Of a DNA stretch of 32,133 nt, positions 1-8,383 are shown one piece after another. Each line of letters starts with the position of its first letter. Position 1 is the stretch's first letter. Made by a program: the position numbers and the translations under genes. Location: positions 1 to 32,133 of the forward strand of contig JAJFFE010000167.1 in NCBI GenBank assembly GCA_021776775.1, in the 5' to 3' direction. This DNA comes from Planctomycetota bacterium (lineage in GTDB: Bacteria; Planctomycetota; UBA8108; UBA1146; JAJFFE01). The notes below the pieces were generated by a model, which worked only from the letters and a program-made list of their open reading frames with translations, searched no databases and was not told the DNA's origin.

Positions 1-269
1 TTCGCCCGAATGGTGGGGCCTGGAGCAGTGCCATTGATCGTGATTGCGTTCCCGGCCCCGCCCGCGATAGCGATTGCCTTGCGCTCCAGCACCAAGTCGA
101 TGCCCCCGTGGTGAGTGGCATGAAGGTCCTGCGAACTCGACTCAGAGCGGTGTGACTTCCGAAGGAACGAGCGTGACGGCACGCATCCCGCAAGGGTCCC
201 GGCAGCTGCGGTGACGAGGAAGTTCCTCCTCGTGATCCGACAAGAGTCGAATTCGTCATGTTGAGACAC
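1..269 (-). CDS. Multicopper oxidase, N-terminal fragment (Tat-exported)
   Basis: Partial gene cut by the left edge. Translating the minus strand from a GTG at 269 gives a Tat signal (RITRRNFLVTAAAGTLAGC, residues about 11-29) with a twin arginine and a possible lipobox LAGC. A Ser/His-rich linker follows, and then the strand typical of the first cupredoxin domain of multicopper oxidases (INGTAPGPTIRA, near the edge). The GTG is chosen because GGAGG lies about 6 nt upstream. Family knowledge: such enzymes oxidise Cu(I) or organic substrates with O2 in the periplasm. It follows the YHS gene after 36 nt and is the last visible gene of the metal operon, which fits periplasmic copper detoxification. 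No copper-ligand motif lies inside the fragment, so the family call rests on the signal and the first strand only. Confidence 0.6.
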   Translation of the reverse strand, partial: MSQHDEFDSCRITRRNFLVTAAAGTLAGCVPSRSFLRKSHRSESSSQDLHATHHGGIDLVLERKAIAIAGGAGNAITINGTAPGPTIRA

Positions 270-305
270 TCTGCCCTCCAGTTCCTGTCCTCGGCTACGT
301 CAAGA

Positions 306-962
306 TCACGACAACCGGTAGTCTTGGGGATTGTCCTCAAACCGTTCCTTGCACGTTGCGGCGCAGAAGAAGACTCTCTTTCCATCGTGGACGATCGAGG
401 CCGCTGCTTGATCCTCGTGAAAGGTCATTCTGCAGACCGGATCGATGACGATGTGCTCTCGTTTGTAGAACGGGTTCTCGGTGACCTTCATCAGCGTCGT
501 CATGGCGGTCTCCAGCTTCGAATCGACGTAGGCTGCAACGTCGGATGCGGTCATCTCGGAGAGCGGAACACTCAGCGTGTCCTCTCGTTCGAACTGGATC
601 AGGATTGGAATGATTCTGAGGTGAAACGGCACCATGACGTGCTCGACTTGACCGTCACACGCGACTTCGAAGCCGAGATCGATCGATGCGGCGTACCGCC
701 GTTCACGGTTCAGGGCCACCGTTCCGCCGACGCGGTGCGGATCCCGCACGTAGAGGGCATCGGGGGCGAGTTCGGCGAACAACTCGAGTCGGGGTTCCAC
801 GACCGAGTCGTAGAGTTCGGGTCCGAGTTCGGAAAAGCGGAGGCGTCTAACCGCGAGTTCGGACATTCGTCGTTCGAGCTCGTCCTGATCATGCTCTTCC
901 TCCTTTTCCCGTCCCTTCATGACGTGGGCTAGTCGAATCTTGAGGTGCCGGAGATCACTCAT
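306..962 (-). CDS. YHS-domain protein, cytoplasmic
   Basis: A 218-residue protein without a signal peptide or membrane segment. Residues 1-60 are highly charged and probably helical; residues 60-165 do not resemble a family I know. Residues 172-218 are a YHS domain: DPVCRM (Cys177), then FFCAATCKERF (Cys200, Cys204). In YHS proteins these cysteines bind a transition metal, often Cu or Zn. The ATG at 962 is preceded directly by TTAAGGA, so the Shine-Dalgarno spacing is very short; ATG at residue 15 is an alternative. It is one of three YHS proteins in this operon and the only one predicted to be cytoplasmic besides the N-terminus of the copper ATPase. A role as a metal chaperone or buffer is inferred; the N-terminal part has no assigned function. 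Confidence 0.75.
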   Translation of the reverse strand: MSDLRHLKIRLAHVMKGREKEEEHDQDELERRMSELAVRRLRFSELGPELYDSVVEPRLELFAELAPDALYVRDPHRVGGTVALNRERRYAASIDLGFEVACDGQVEHVMVPFHLRIIPILIQFEREDTLSVPLSEMTASDVAAYVDSKLETAMTTLMKVTENPFYKREHIVIDPVCRMTFHEDQAAASIVHDGKRVFFCAATCKERFEDNPQDYRLS

Positions 963-1017
963 TCCTTAACTCGCTTTCGAGGGGAAGTGGGGCTGTCAGA
1001 GTCTTGTCGCGAGTTTG

Positions 1018-1521
1018 TCAGTGTCCGCTGTGCGTCGCTGACGGAGTTTCTGCGACGCACCTGAAGTCCAGCTCGTAGGTTCTTCCATCGGGAAGTGGGA
1101 TCCACACGGTGAGTTGAGCTTCGTGGGCGTCCTTGACCCACGGGAGCCTGGCGGAGTAGACCGTGGCGGCCGACCGCTGACCCGAGTATTCCTCGATGCC
1201 CAAAGGCTCAGCTTCGTAACCCTCCCCAATGAGCCAGATCGTCACCGGCTCTTGCTGGGGCCGAGAGACGGACGCCTTGAGTTTCGCCTCGCCAAGGTAG
1301 TAGGGGGCCTCGTGCCGGCTGAGGATCTGCACCCCGATCTTCGAAGCTCGCTGGTTCATGAAGTTGGCGACGTGCCAATCGCCAGCGTTCTTGGCGGTAG
1401 GGCGGACGTGGTCATGGTCCGACGGCTCGGGTTTCGCGAATGGCCCGGTCTGTGGCGCTGTAACGCAGCTCGTAACGGCCAGCCAGATGGGGCCGAGTGT
1501 GAGCAGGACTGGAAGTCTCAC
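1018..1521 (-). CDS. Predicted lipoprotein of unknown function
   Basis: A 167-residue protein starting at GTG (1521), with AAAGAGAG about 6 nt upstream. The signal peptide ends in a plausible lipobox (LAVTSC, Cys19), so it is probably anchored in a membrane facing the periplasm. The mature part opens with a Pro/His/Asp-containing linker (SDHDH near residue 35). After that comes a beta-rich stretch with the pattern of an immunoglobulin-like or FixH-like fold (VTIWLIGEG, AQLTVWIPLPDG), which I cannot assign. It sits 37 nt after the TPR gene and 55 nt before the YHS gene, in the same direction, so it belongs to the metal operon. The location suggests a periplasmic accessory role, but nothing in the sequence shows a metal site. 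Confidence 0.65.
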   Translation of the reverse strand: MRLPVLLTLGPIWLAVTSCVTAPQTGPFAKPEPSDHDHVRPTAKNAGDWHVANFMNQRASKIGVQILSRHEAPYYLGEAKLKASVSRPQQEPVTIWLIGEGYEAEPLGIEEYSGQRSAATVYSARLPWVKDAHEAQLTVWIPLPDGRTYELDFRCVAETPSATHSGH

Positions 1522-1558
1522 GGCAACTCTCTTTCTCGTTGATCCATGGCTACACTGA

Positions 1559-2551
1559 TTAGGTCCCGAAGCGAAGGGCTATCCGGGCGTCGATGATCTT
1601 CTGGTGGAGTCCGTGCGAAGCCTGGTTCTCGGGCTCGAGCTGGCAGGCACGCTTACAGTTCTGTTCGGCCAAGTTGATCGACCCGCGGGCCAAGTAGAGT
1701 GTCCCCAGTTCCAGGTAAACCTTGCAGAGTTGGGAGCGAGCCCTCCCGGCGAGTACCCGAATCTCTTCGTTCAACTTGGAATCGTCGGTCGTTGACCGTG
1801 ACGCTTCGAGAAGACTCGCGAACGCCTTGCGGTAGTACGGCTCTGATCTTCTGAGAAGGTGTTCGTCTTGTTTGGCTGGACCGAAATGGCGCCTCATTCC
1901 ATTCGTCCGCTTGTCGGCCTTCTCGAGGTTCTTGCGTGCTTTCGTCAGTCTTCCGCGGAGTTCGTCCTTCCTCTTGGTTTCGGTGATGAGCGGACGAGGA
2001 GCTTCTGGCTCTGACTCGGGTAGCTTCTTGAGAAGCTTCTTGGCTTCGGCCGCCGCGTCGGTGTCAGGATAGCGGCCGACAACGGACTCGAGGTACATGC
2101 GTGCGAGGCCAGGCTCTTCTATCGCAAGGTGCGTCTTTGCGTCGTCCAGGAGTGTGCTGGCAATCGACTCCCACGCCAAGGACTCAATTTTTTTGGTCCG
2201 CGTCCGCTTGGCTTCGTCGAGCTGCGCAACTCGCCGGGCCTCGACGATTGCATGGGCATAGAGTCCGGATCGAAGACAATACTCAGCGAGTTTGAGTCTC
2301 GACTCCACGTCGGATGCTGGAAGGCGAACCGAGAGTATCGAGTGGACGGTTTCGGGCATCACTTGCTTCGTCGTCAGCGTCATGTCTCGCTCGTCGGGAA
2401 AGACGACATGCACCTTCAGCCGGTCGAAGTCTGCATCTTTGACCTCGCCGATGAGGACTTCCCCCGTGATGAGGCGAATTGTCTCGGCTGGGGCTGGCGT
2501 GACGAAGGACAGCAGGGCTGCACCGAGCAAGAGCGGGACTGAGCACTTCAT
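1559..2551 (-). CDS. Exported TPR-repeat protein
   Basis: About 330 residues. The start chosen is the ATG at 2551 (MKCSVPLLLGA), with AAAGGA about 9 nt upstream and 1 nt after the stop codon of the copper ATPase; an in-frame upstream codon at 2569 would overlap the ATPase. There is a signal peptide of about 23 residues (PAPA-ET). It is followed by a small beta domain (ETIRLITGEVLIGEV, a pattern seen at the N-terminus of many exported proteins with TPR tails) and then alpha-helical repeats: LAEYCLRSGLYAHAIVEA, a Lys/Arg-rich coiled stretch around residues 190-230, and a final TPR-like LGTLYLARGSINLAEQNCKR. TPRs mediate protein-protein contacts, so a scaffold role in the envelope is likely. This architecture is common in Planctomycetota, which is part of the host guess. 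Confidence 0.75.
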   Translation of the reverse strand: MKCSVPLLLGAALLSFVTPAPAETIRLITGEVLIGEVKDADFDRLKVHVVFPDERDMTLTTKQVMPETVHSILSVRLPASDVESRLKLAEYCLRSGLYAHAIVEARRVAQLDEAKRTRTKKIESLAWESIASTLLDDAKTHLAIEEPGLARMYLESVVGRYPDTDAAAEAKKLLKKLPESEPEAPRPLITETKRKDELRGRLTKARKNLEKADKRTNGMRRHFGPAKQDEHLLRRSEPYYRKAFASLLEASRSTTDDSKLNEEIRVLAGRARSQLCKVYLELGTLYLARGSINLAEQNCKRACQLEPENQASHGLHQKIIDARIALRFGT

Positions 2552-2552
2552 T

Positions 2553-4907
2553 CTAGGTTCCTTTCTCAACGCCCGTGGGCGTTAGGATCGAGACTGCAGA
2601 CCGGAGACGGAGAGCGTTCAGAACGATGGACACGGAGCTGAAGCTCATTGCCGCGGCTGCGATCATTGGGTTCAGAAGGAGATTGAAGAGTGGATACAAG
2701 ACGCCGGCGGCGACGGGAACGCCGGGCGTGTTGTAGGCAAATGCGAAGAAGAGGTTCTGGCGAATGTTCTTCATCACGGCATGGCTGAGCTCTCTAGCGC
2801 GAACGATGCCGTTCAAGTCGCCTCTTACGAGTGCGACCGACGCAGAATCGATGGCAACGTCGGTCCCGGTTCCCATCGCTATTCCAACATGCGCCTCGGC
2901 AAGTGCGGGGGCGTCGTTGATGCCGTCACCCACCATCGCCACGACTCGCCCCGAGCTCTTCAGCTTCCGAATGACCTCATACTTGTGATCGGGGAGGACG
3001 TTTGCGATGACATCGTCGATGTCGAGCGCCAGGCCGACAGCCATGGCTGTCGTTCGATTGTCCCCGGTGAGCATGACCACCCGGAGGCCGGCCGCGCGGA
3101 GGCTCTCGATGGCGGGGCGCGTCGACCCCTTGATAGGGTCAACGACGGCGATTCGGCATGCGGCGCGTCCGTCGATGGCGAGGAACGTCACGGTCTTCGC
3201 CTCGGCTCGAAGGCTGTCGGCTTCTGCAGTCAGGGATTCGAGTGGGATCTCGAGCTCTTCGAAGAGTGCTTCGTTTCCGATGGCTACGGAGCGTCCGTTG
3301 ACGTTGGCGCGAACGCCCTTGCCAGTGACGGAAGAGAATTCGGCGGCCATTGGCACTTCGATTCCGCGAGTACGAGCAGCCCGGACGACAGCCTCTGCAA
3401 TGGGGTGTTCACTCGCAGCCTCCACACCTGCTGCTAGACCGAGTACGTCGTCGTGCTCGTAGCCGCTCGACGTTTCCAGATGTACAAGCTCCGGTCGACC
3501 CTCCGTCAGAGTTCCGGTCTTGTCGACGACAAGTGTGTCGACTCGCTCCATGAGCTCGAGAGCTTCGGCGTTCTTGATCAGAACCCCTAGTTGGGCGCCG
3601 CGGCCTGTGCCGACCATGATGGACATCGGAGTGGCGCGTCCGAGCGCGCATGGACACGCGATGATCAGCACCGCGACCGCATTGACGACGCCGTGCGTCA
3701 GGCCAGGAGCGGGACCGAGTGCCCACCAAACGACGAACGTGATCAACGAGACGAAGACGACTGCTGGGACGAAGTAGGCGGTCATGGTGTCGGCGAGACT
3801 CTGAATCGGCGCTCGACTCCGCTGGGCGTCCGCGACCATGCGGACGATCTTCGACAACAGTGTTTCGTCACCGACCCGCGTGGCTTGCATGACAAGGCTT
3901 CCGGTACCGTTGATGGTGCCGCCGGTGACCGGGTCTCCAGCCTCTTTCGCGACCGGCATCGGCTCGCCAGTGATCATGGACTCGTCGACTGGGCTTGTTC
4001 CCGAGAGAACAACACCGTCGACCGGAACCTTGTCTCCCGGTCGGACACGGATCTGGTCACCGTTCAGGAGCAGATCCAGAGACACCGAGGATTCGGTTCC
4101 GTCAGAGTCGATACGAGTGGCCGTCCTGGGCACGAGATTCAGAAGCGATCGGAGCGCAGCTCCCGTTTGGCTTCGTGCCCTGAGCTCGAACACCTGACCT
4201 AGGAGGACGAGGGTCACGATGACGGCTGCCGCTTCGAAGTAGAGCTCCACATGACCGTCGCCTCCACGAGCACTCTCAGGGAAGAGAGTAGGAGCAACGA
4301 CGGCGATCGCGCTGTAGGAGTAGGCGACGCCGACGCCGAGCGCGATCAGAGTGAACATGTTCAGGCGGTGCGATTCGAGAGACTTCCACCCGCGCACAAA
4401 GAAGGGGGTAGCGGCCCAGAGAACAACGGGAGAGGTGAGGGCGAGCTGTCCAAGGCTTGCGACCCGACGGGGGAGGTCAATCGCCGAAGGGGCGAGCATG
4501 TCGATCATCGTGTACAGGAACACCGGCAGGGTGAGCGCTAGACTGACCCAGAACCGGCGCGTCATTTCGTTGAGCTCTGTCGAATCCTCCTCATTGTCGA
4601 CAGGAGTGGTTGGCTCGAGGGCCATTCCGCAGATCGGGCAGATCCCAGGGCCGTCCTGCAACACTTCCGGGTGCATGGGGCAAGTGTAGGTCACGTCCAA
4701 ACGAGGCGGTTCTTGCATCGCAGCGGCGGCTTGCAAGAACGTGCCTGGCGAGGCAGCGAACCGGTCGCGGCAATGGTCTGAGCAGAAATAGAAACTCTCT
4801 CCGTCGTGAGAGATCGAAGCCGTGGCGACGGCGGGCGTCACGGTCATCCCGCAGACGGGATCTTGGACTCCGTCTTGGGCCGCGGGTTTCGTGGGTTCAT
4901 GGTTCAT
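2553..4907 (-). CDS. copA: Copper-translocating P1B-type ATPase with N-terminal YHS and metal-binding domains
   Basis: A 784-residue pump that exports Cu(I) at the cost of ATP. Domains in order: a YHS domain (Cys19 in DPVCGM, Cys42, Cys46); a CPMHPEV...CPICGM heavy-metal-binding domain (residues 76-95) in place of the usual HMA domain; membrane helices; the actuator TGEP loop (residues 313-316); the metal site CPC (418-420); DKTGT with phosphorylated Asp462; SEHP (499-502); TGDN (614-617); GDGIND (660-665); YN in helix 7 (725-726); and MSFSS in helix 8 (754-758). CPC, YN and MxxSS are the ligands of the Cu(I) subtype. Odd: Arg424 sits in [10 protein letters not shown], where family members nearly always have Leu, and Pro728 sits in YNTPGVP. 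The start at 4907 has AAAGGTGA upstream. Confidence 0.93.
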   Translation of the reverse strand: MNHEPTKPAAQDGVQDPVCGMTVTPAVATASISHDGESFYFCSDHCRDRFAASPGTFLQAAAAMQEPPRLDVTYTCPMHPEVLQDGPGICPICGMALEPTTPVDNEEDSTELNEMTRRFWVSLALTLPVFLYTMIDMLAPSAIDLPRRVASLGQLALTSPVVLWAATPFFVRGWKSLESHRLNMFTLIALGVGVAYSYSAIAVVAPTLFPESARGGDGHVELYFEAAAVIVTLVLLGQVFELRARSQTGAALRSLLNLVPRTATRIDSDGTESSVSLDLLLNGDQIRVRPGDKVPVDGVVLSGTSPVDESMITGEPMPVAKEAGDPVTGGTINGTGSLVMQATRVGDETLLSKIVRMVADAQRSRAPIQSLADTMTAYFVPAVVFVSLITFVVWWALGPAPGLTHGVVNAVAVLIIACPCALGRATPMSIMVGTGRGAQLGVLIKNAEALELMERVDTLVVDKTGTLTEGRPELVHLETSSGYEHDDVLGLAAGVEAASEHPIAEAVVRAARTRGIEVPMAAEFSSVTGKGVRANVNGRSVAIGNEALFEELEIPLESLTAEADSLRAEAKTVTFLAIDGRAACRIAVVDPIKGSTRPAIESLRAAGLRVVMLTGDNRTTAMAVGLALDIDDVIANVLPDHKYEVIRKLKSSGRVVAMVGDGINDAPALAEAHVGIAMGTGTDVAIDSASVALVRGDLNGIVRARELSHAVMKNIRQNLFFAFAYNTPGVPVAAGVLYPLFNLLLNPMIAAAAMSFSSVSIVLNALRLRSAVSILTPTGVEKGT

Positions 4908-5010
4908 AGCCCGCCGTCACCTTTCGAGGTTCTTCGTTTGAAACTACGAGTTCAGCAGTGAAGAGCCGCCGTCGAATCCTCCGAAGACGGGGACCGACGG
5001 ACAGCGTTCC

Positions 5011-5742
5011 CTAACTGTCGTTCTTGTCGTGGTCATGGCCCTTCTTATTGGGCTCCGATTTGGGATCGCCATGACCTTCCTTGTGTTGGTGATTCAGCTT
5101 GGCCAGGTACTTTGCGGGCTCGGAAAGAAGCGCCTTTTTGCAGCCGCCGCAGCAGAGTCGGACGAGCCTATTCGCGAGGACAACGTCCAGTGGCTTGCCC
5201 ATGCTTCCTAGTTTCTGGCCGGACACGACACATTCCTTGAGCGGGTAGTGGTCCTTGTGATGCGCGATGACCGCCTTGTCGAGCTTCTTGAGGAACTTTC
5301 GTGGACTCTTCGTGAAGTCCTTCTTGCATGACTTGCAGCAGAGTCGAACCAGACGGTTCTGGTACACAAGATCTACCGGCTTGCCACCCTCTCGGATCAA
5401 GAGCTCGTCGGAGACGACGCACTTCTTTGTGGGATAGTGCTTTGCCTGTTGCTTGACGATGAGTTCATCGACCTTCTTGAGATACTTTGCAGGGTCCTTT
5501 GTAAACTTGGGCAGGCACCCCTTGCAGCAGAAACGGATCTCGCGGCCTTCATGCTGGTGGATCACGGGGTCACCCATGCCTCCGAGTTTTTGATCGGAAA
5601 CCGGACAGATCGCCAGAGGGTACGGATGCTCCGAGAGTACGGCGGGCTTGCTGGTCGGCTTGCGGTCTTGCGCGGCGACGAGGGAAGTCATTGCTACAAG
5701 GCCAGCCAAGAGAACGAGTGTCACGATTTTGGGAGAACGCAT
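5011..5742 (-). CDS. Exported protein with three tandem YHS-like metal-binding repeats
   Basis: 243 residues from the ATG at 5742, chosen because AAAGGTGA precedes it and a signal peptide follows (cleavage near VAA-QD, residue 24). In-frame codons extend upstream to 5982 but run into the previous gene. The mature protein has three repeats of about 63 residues (42-92, 104-154, 167-216). Each has a first Cys (46, 108, 171) in a CPVS or CVVS motif, then a CCxxC cluster (72/73/76, 135/136/139, 197/198/201), then a Lys-rich FxxxPxKYLxKL helix. The tail is His/Asp/Lys-rich (KGHDHDKNDS). The pattern matches YHS/TRASH-type metal modules, here in a periplasmic protein with 12 repeat cysteines. A periplasmic copper sponge or sensor is inferred. 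It lies about 100 nt upstream of the ATPase in the same operon. Confidence 0.8.
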   Translation of the reverse strand: MRSPKIVTLVLLAGLVAMTSLVAAQDRKPTSKPAVLSEHPYPLAICPVSDQKLGGMGDPVIHQHEGREIRFCCKGCLPKFTKDPAKYLKKVDELIVKQQAKHYPTKKCVVSDELLIREGGKPVDLVYQNRLVRLCCKSCKKDFTKSPRKFLKKLDKAVIAHHKDHYPLKECVVSGQKLGSMGKPLDVVLANRLVRLCCGGCKKALLSEPAKYLAKLNHQHKEGHGDPKSEPNKKGHDHDKNDS

Positions 5743-5758
5743 CGGTTCACCTTTCAGT

Positions 5759-6284
5759 TCAGAGATTCCACTCTGTGAGAAGTTGCTTGCGGAAGGCGGC
5801 CAGGTCCTCTTCCGGAGGAGACTCCTGGCAACAGCCGCAGAGGCTGCGGATGCCTTCGCGCAGTGAACAAACATGGGTTGCTGCGGTTTCGGCCGGGCGC
5901 CAACGCGACCTTGTAGGCCCCGACATGCTCGGCTTGGAGGAGAGTTTCGCAGCTGTCTCGGGGCAGACGGAAGATGCTGCACGCGGAATCGGTGAAGATG
6001 GTTGAGCTCCGAGGCACATCCTGTAGGAGACCAGCTTGGGCGAGTACCACCGGCCTTGAGCTGGCGGAGTAATGTTGAGTGCTTGCTGGATCGTCATCGC
6101 TATGAGCTTGCACCGTTCCGGAAAGGAGTAGGACGAGCTCGTTGGAGACATCCCCTTCGCATGCGAGCCCGTGGCCGACTTCGTAGGTCTCTACCGTTCC
6201 GGCGTGCACGACGGGAGTCGCTTCTCCCTCGGAAAGGTCTGCGAAGAGGTCGGATGACAGGATTAGCGGTAAGAGCCGCTTCAT
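5759..6284 (-). pseudogene. Cyclic-nucleotide-binding-domain protein, frameshifted
   Basis: The ATG at 6284 has AGAGGAC about 9 nt upstream and opens a CNB-type beta-roll: SSDLFADLSEGE, YEVGHGLACEGD, ELVLLLSGTVQAH, DVPRSSTIF, SIFRLPRDSCETLL. Coding sense ends abruptly near 5893-5903. The next frame continues as a sensible C-terminus (HVCSLREGIRSLCGC, then EEDLAAFRKQLLTEWNL) and stops at 5759. Removing one base in the GCGCCCGGCCGAAAC stretch joins the two parts into one protein of about 175 residues. No helix-turn-helix follows the CNB domain, so it is not a usual Crp/Fnr regulator; instead the tail has four clustered Cys residues. It is either a one-base sequencing error, a recent mutation or, less likely, programmed +1 frameshifting. 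It lies 16 nt before the triple-YHS gene. Confidence 0.7.
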
Positions 6285-6424
6285 GACTAGAGTCCTCTCA
6301 ATGTGGGTCGACTTGCCCACTCTGCCGATCCCGAGAATGAAAGCGGCGGTTCGGAGCGCGAGCCCCTTCTGTTGCGCGAGGACCATGGCAAGGCCAGTTA
6401 CAAGTCGTATGGTTCGTACGGTCG

Positions 6425-6745
6425 CTATTTCTTGCACTCTGCACACTCCGAAATGATTGAGGTGCACTGATCGCAAACTGCAACTTCCTCTTGGAGGATC
6501 GACGAACGCCCGAACGAGCGCCCTCCAGTCTGCCGGTCGTCATACCAGTCGGGACGGTAGTCACGTCCACAGGTCGGGCAGCGGTGTTCGGTGTACGTCA
6601 CTCCGCGGATAGGGGTCGTTCGTGTCACGGTCTCGCACTTGGGGCAGGTTGGGTTCCTTGTAGCCTTGGTCACTTTGAACGGCAGTTGACACGCAGGCAG
6701 GCTCGACAAGACGAGCACGGCGACGAGTCCAGCTTTGATCTTCAA
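6425..6745 (-). CDS. Small lipoprotein with four Cys pairs
   Basis: 106 residues if the TTG at 6745 is the start, which I favour because GAGAGG lies about 8 nt upstream and a clean signal peptide follows; the longer reading from 6784 would overlap the cytochrome gene. The lipobox is SSLPAC (Cys19). The mature part has CPKC (34-37), CPTC (56-59), CDQC (91-94) and CAEC (101-104), which could form two zinc-ribbon-like knuckles or bind other soft metals in the periplasm. It overlaps the end of the heptaheme cytochrome gene by a few bases upstream of its start, so it is probably translationally coupled. No family is recognised. A 140-nt spacer separates it from the CNB gene. Confidence 0.65.
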   Translation of the reverse strand: MKIKAGLVAVLVLSSLPACQLPFKVTKATRNPTCPKCETVTRTTPIRGVTYTEHRCPTCGRDYRPDWYDDRQTGGRSFGRSSILQEEVAVCDQCTSIISECAECKK

Positions 6746-6758
6746 GGTGCTACCTCTC

Positions 6759-7535
6759 TCAGTGATGCTTGTACCAACCGACATCGACGATGTCGTTCCA
6801 TGACGTTGTCTCGTGGCAAACGAAGCAGTCTTCGACGCGAGCGTGTGGCTTCCTGGCGACCTTCGCGGAGACCATCTTGAAGTGCATCATGTAGTGGCTC
6901 GGTGGGGCTTGATGGCACTGGTTGCAGTCCTTCGAACGAGGAGAAGGATGGTGAAACCGAGGCAGGGCCCAAGAGTCGGTGCCGTGGCATTGTTGGCACT
7001 CCTCACCGAAGAGTCCGAGGTGAACATCCTCGTTGGAGTGGCATGACCCGCAGTCGAGCAGAGCGGATTCTGGATCGATCTCGGCATGCGGCGAGGTTCC
7101 ATGACTGAGCAACATTGCCATGGACCGAGCGACAGCCTGCGCTTCGTCAGAGGCTTCCGTCGCTTCGAGTGAGCGCCGGGCGAGGCGGGCCAACAGCGCA
7201 TGGTCCATCTGGGTGGGAGCCTGATCCTCTCCTCGGTGCTCGGTGTGGCACTCTTTGCAGGACGCGATGTGAGCGTGGAAACTCGTGGGTTGCCGAGTCA
7301 GGAGATCGCGGTTGTTTGCGTGACAGACGACGCACTTCTCGCGGTGTGGTCCGGAGACCGGCGCGTGACAATCATTGCAAGCAAGGCTCTGGTGACCGCG
7401 CGACAGGGCGCCGGGGCTGGTCAACGCCTGCCAGAACTGGGGCTGCTTGACGCTGCTACCTTTGGGCAACCATGCGTAACCTGCGGTCAATGCGATTGTG
7501 GGGACAGCTGTTAGGAGTAGTGTCTTCCACTTCAT
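6759..7535 (-). CDS. Heptaheme c-type cytochrome
   Basis: 258 residues from the ATG at 7535 (GAGGTGG about 5 nt upstream; the ATG overlaps the stop of the upstream gene as ATGA). An N-terminal hydrophobic helix (residues 5-22) is a signal or anchor. Seven CxxCH heme motifs start at residues 53, 68, 93, 162, 180, 204 and 237, with extra His residues for bis-His ligation. The spacing resembles cytochrome c7/c3-like multiheme proteins of the NrfH/OmcA-type electron wires, though I cannot name a subfamily. It sits between a membrane b-type cytochrome and a Cys-pair lipoprotein. The likely job is to take electrons from the membrane cytochrome into the periplasm. The redox partner or terminal acceptor is not visible; copper ions or the multicopper oxidase are possible. 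Confidence 0.9.
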   Translation of the reverse strand: MKWKTLLLTAVPTIALTAGYAWLPKGSSVKQPQFWQALTSPGALSRGHQSLACNDCHAPVSGPHREKCVVCHANNRDLLTRQPTSFHAHIASCKECHTEHRGEDQAPTQMDHALLARLARRSLEATEASDEAQAVARSMAMLLSHGTSPHAEIDPESALLDCGSCHSNEDVHLGLFGEECQQCHGTDSWALPRFHHPSPRSKDCNQCHQAPPSHYMMHFKMVSAKVARKPHARVEDCFVCHETTSWNDIVDVGWYKHH

Positions 7536-8272
7536 TCGAACCACCTCAAGCCGAAGTGGATGGCGGCCCAGATATGAAGGCCCATGAGAACGTAGAGTAT
7601 GAAACTGATCACGATGTGGATCCGCAGCCAGCGAGCGAACCAGAGTTTGAACTGCTCGTGAGTACGCACCGCATACTCCACGTCGGCTATCGCGGTGGCC
7701 AAACGAGGTAACGTCTGCGTGGGTGTGGTCGCTTCGTTCGGGGCCAGTAGTGCCGTACCGAGGATCGTTCTCCAGCTCGAGCCGGAGTAGTTGGCGACGG
7801 AGCTGGCAAACCCTCGGTCTTCCAAGAGTGAGTCGTAGCTGGAGTGGAGTTCCGCCAGCATCGCCTTCTTCTCTCTCATCTCCGTTGCGATGTGCTTCAT
7901 CAGATATCTGCCGATAAAGCCGCTGACGACGACCAAGAACACCATCGATGTGAGGGCAATACCAAGAGGGCTCTCGAACTTGTGCCCGGTGTGCACTATG
8001 ACCAGGATTGGCCCGAGTACTCCGGCATAGATGTGCCAGGTGAGCAGAGTTCGCATCTTGATCCGCTGCGTGACGGCCGTCCGGAGTCGTTTGCTTCGCT
8101 TGACCACGACATAAGCAAGAGGCAGGAGCATGAGACCGGCACCGGCCACGGCGAAGATTCCTCCGACCAGGCTTCCCGCGAACCGAGGCGATTGGTGCAA
8201 GGTGAACGGCAACCAGATGAGGACCAGCAAGAACACCAGCCCCGTGACGATGACGCGTTCTCGCTCCTTCAA
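7532..8272 (-). CDS. Membrane b-type cytochrome (cytochrome b561/ferric reductase-like)
   Basis: About 246 residues from a TTG at 8272, preferred because GGAGAGGAG lies just upstream; an ATG at 8317 adds 15 residues but has no ribosome site. There are roughly five hydrophobic helices. Candidate heme-b His residues occur in paired helices: TWHIYAG and VHTGHKF, later RIHIVISF and MGLHIWAAIHFG. This is the arrangement of b561-like or ferric-reductase-like transmembrane cytochromes. A long extramembrane segment (HSSYDSLLEDRG to about TRTHEQFK) separates the two halves. The gene lies after the FAD/2Fe-2S reductase and overlaps the heptaheme gene by ATGA, so it probably carries electrons across the membrane from the former to the latter. 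Confidence 0.8.
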   Translation of the reverse strand: MKERERVIVTGLVFLLVLIWLPFTLHQSPRFAGSLVGGIFAVAGAGLMLLPLAYVVVKRSKRLRTAVTQRIKMRTLLTWHIYAGVLGPILVIVHTGHKFESPLGIALTSMVFLVVVSGFIGRYLMKHIATEMREKKAMLAELHSSYDSLLEDRGFASSVANYSGSSWRTILGTALLAPNEATTPTQTLPRLATAIADVEYAVRTHEQFKLWFARWLRIHIVISFILYVLMGLHIWAAIHFGLRWFE

Positions 8273-8383
8273 TGGAACTCCTCTCCCGGCGTCGCCTTGA
8301 GATACTTGCGTTGGCATGTGCCGTGGCGTTGGTCTTCGGCGCTCGGGGTCAAGGGCTGCGCCTCTTGATATAGATTCACCGTG

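Noticed and set aside
2292..4909. Many plus-strand open frames across the copper ATPase
   Set aside because: They lie opposite a well-supported P-type ATPase with intact motifs; Arg/Ser-rich products without domains.
5743..5982. N-terminal extension of the triple-YHS protein
   Set aside because: The extension lies over the CNB gene, has no ribosome site, and precedes a clean signal peptide with its own ribosome site at 5742.
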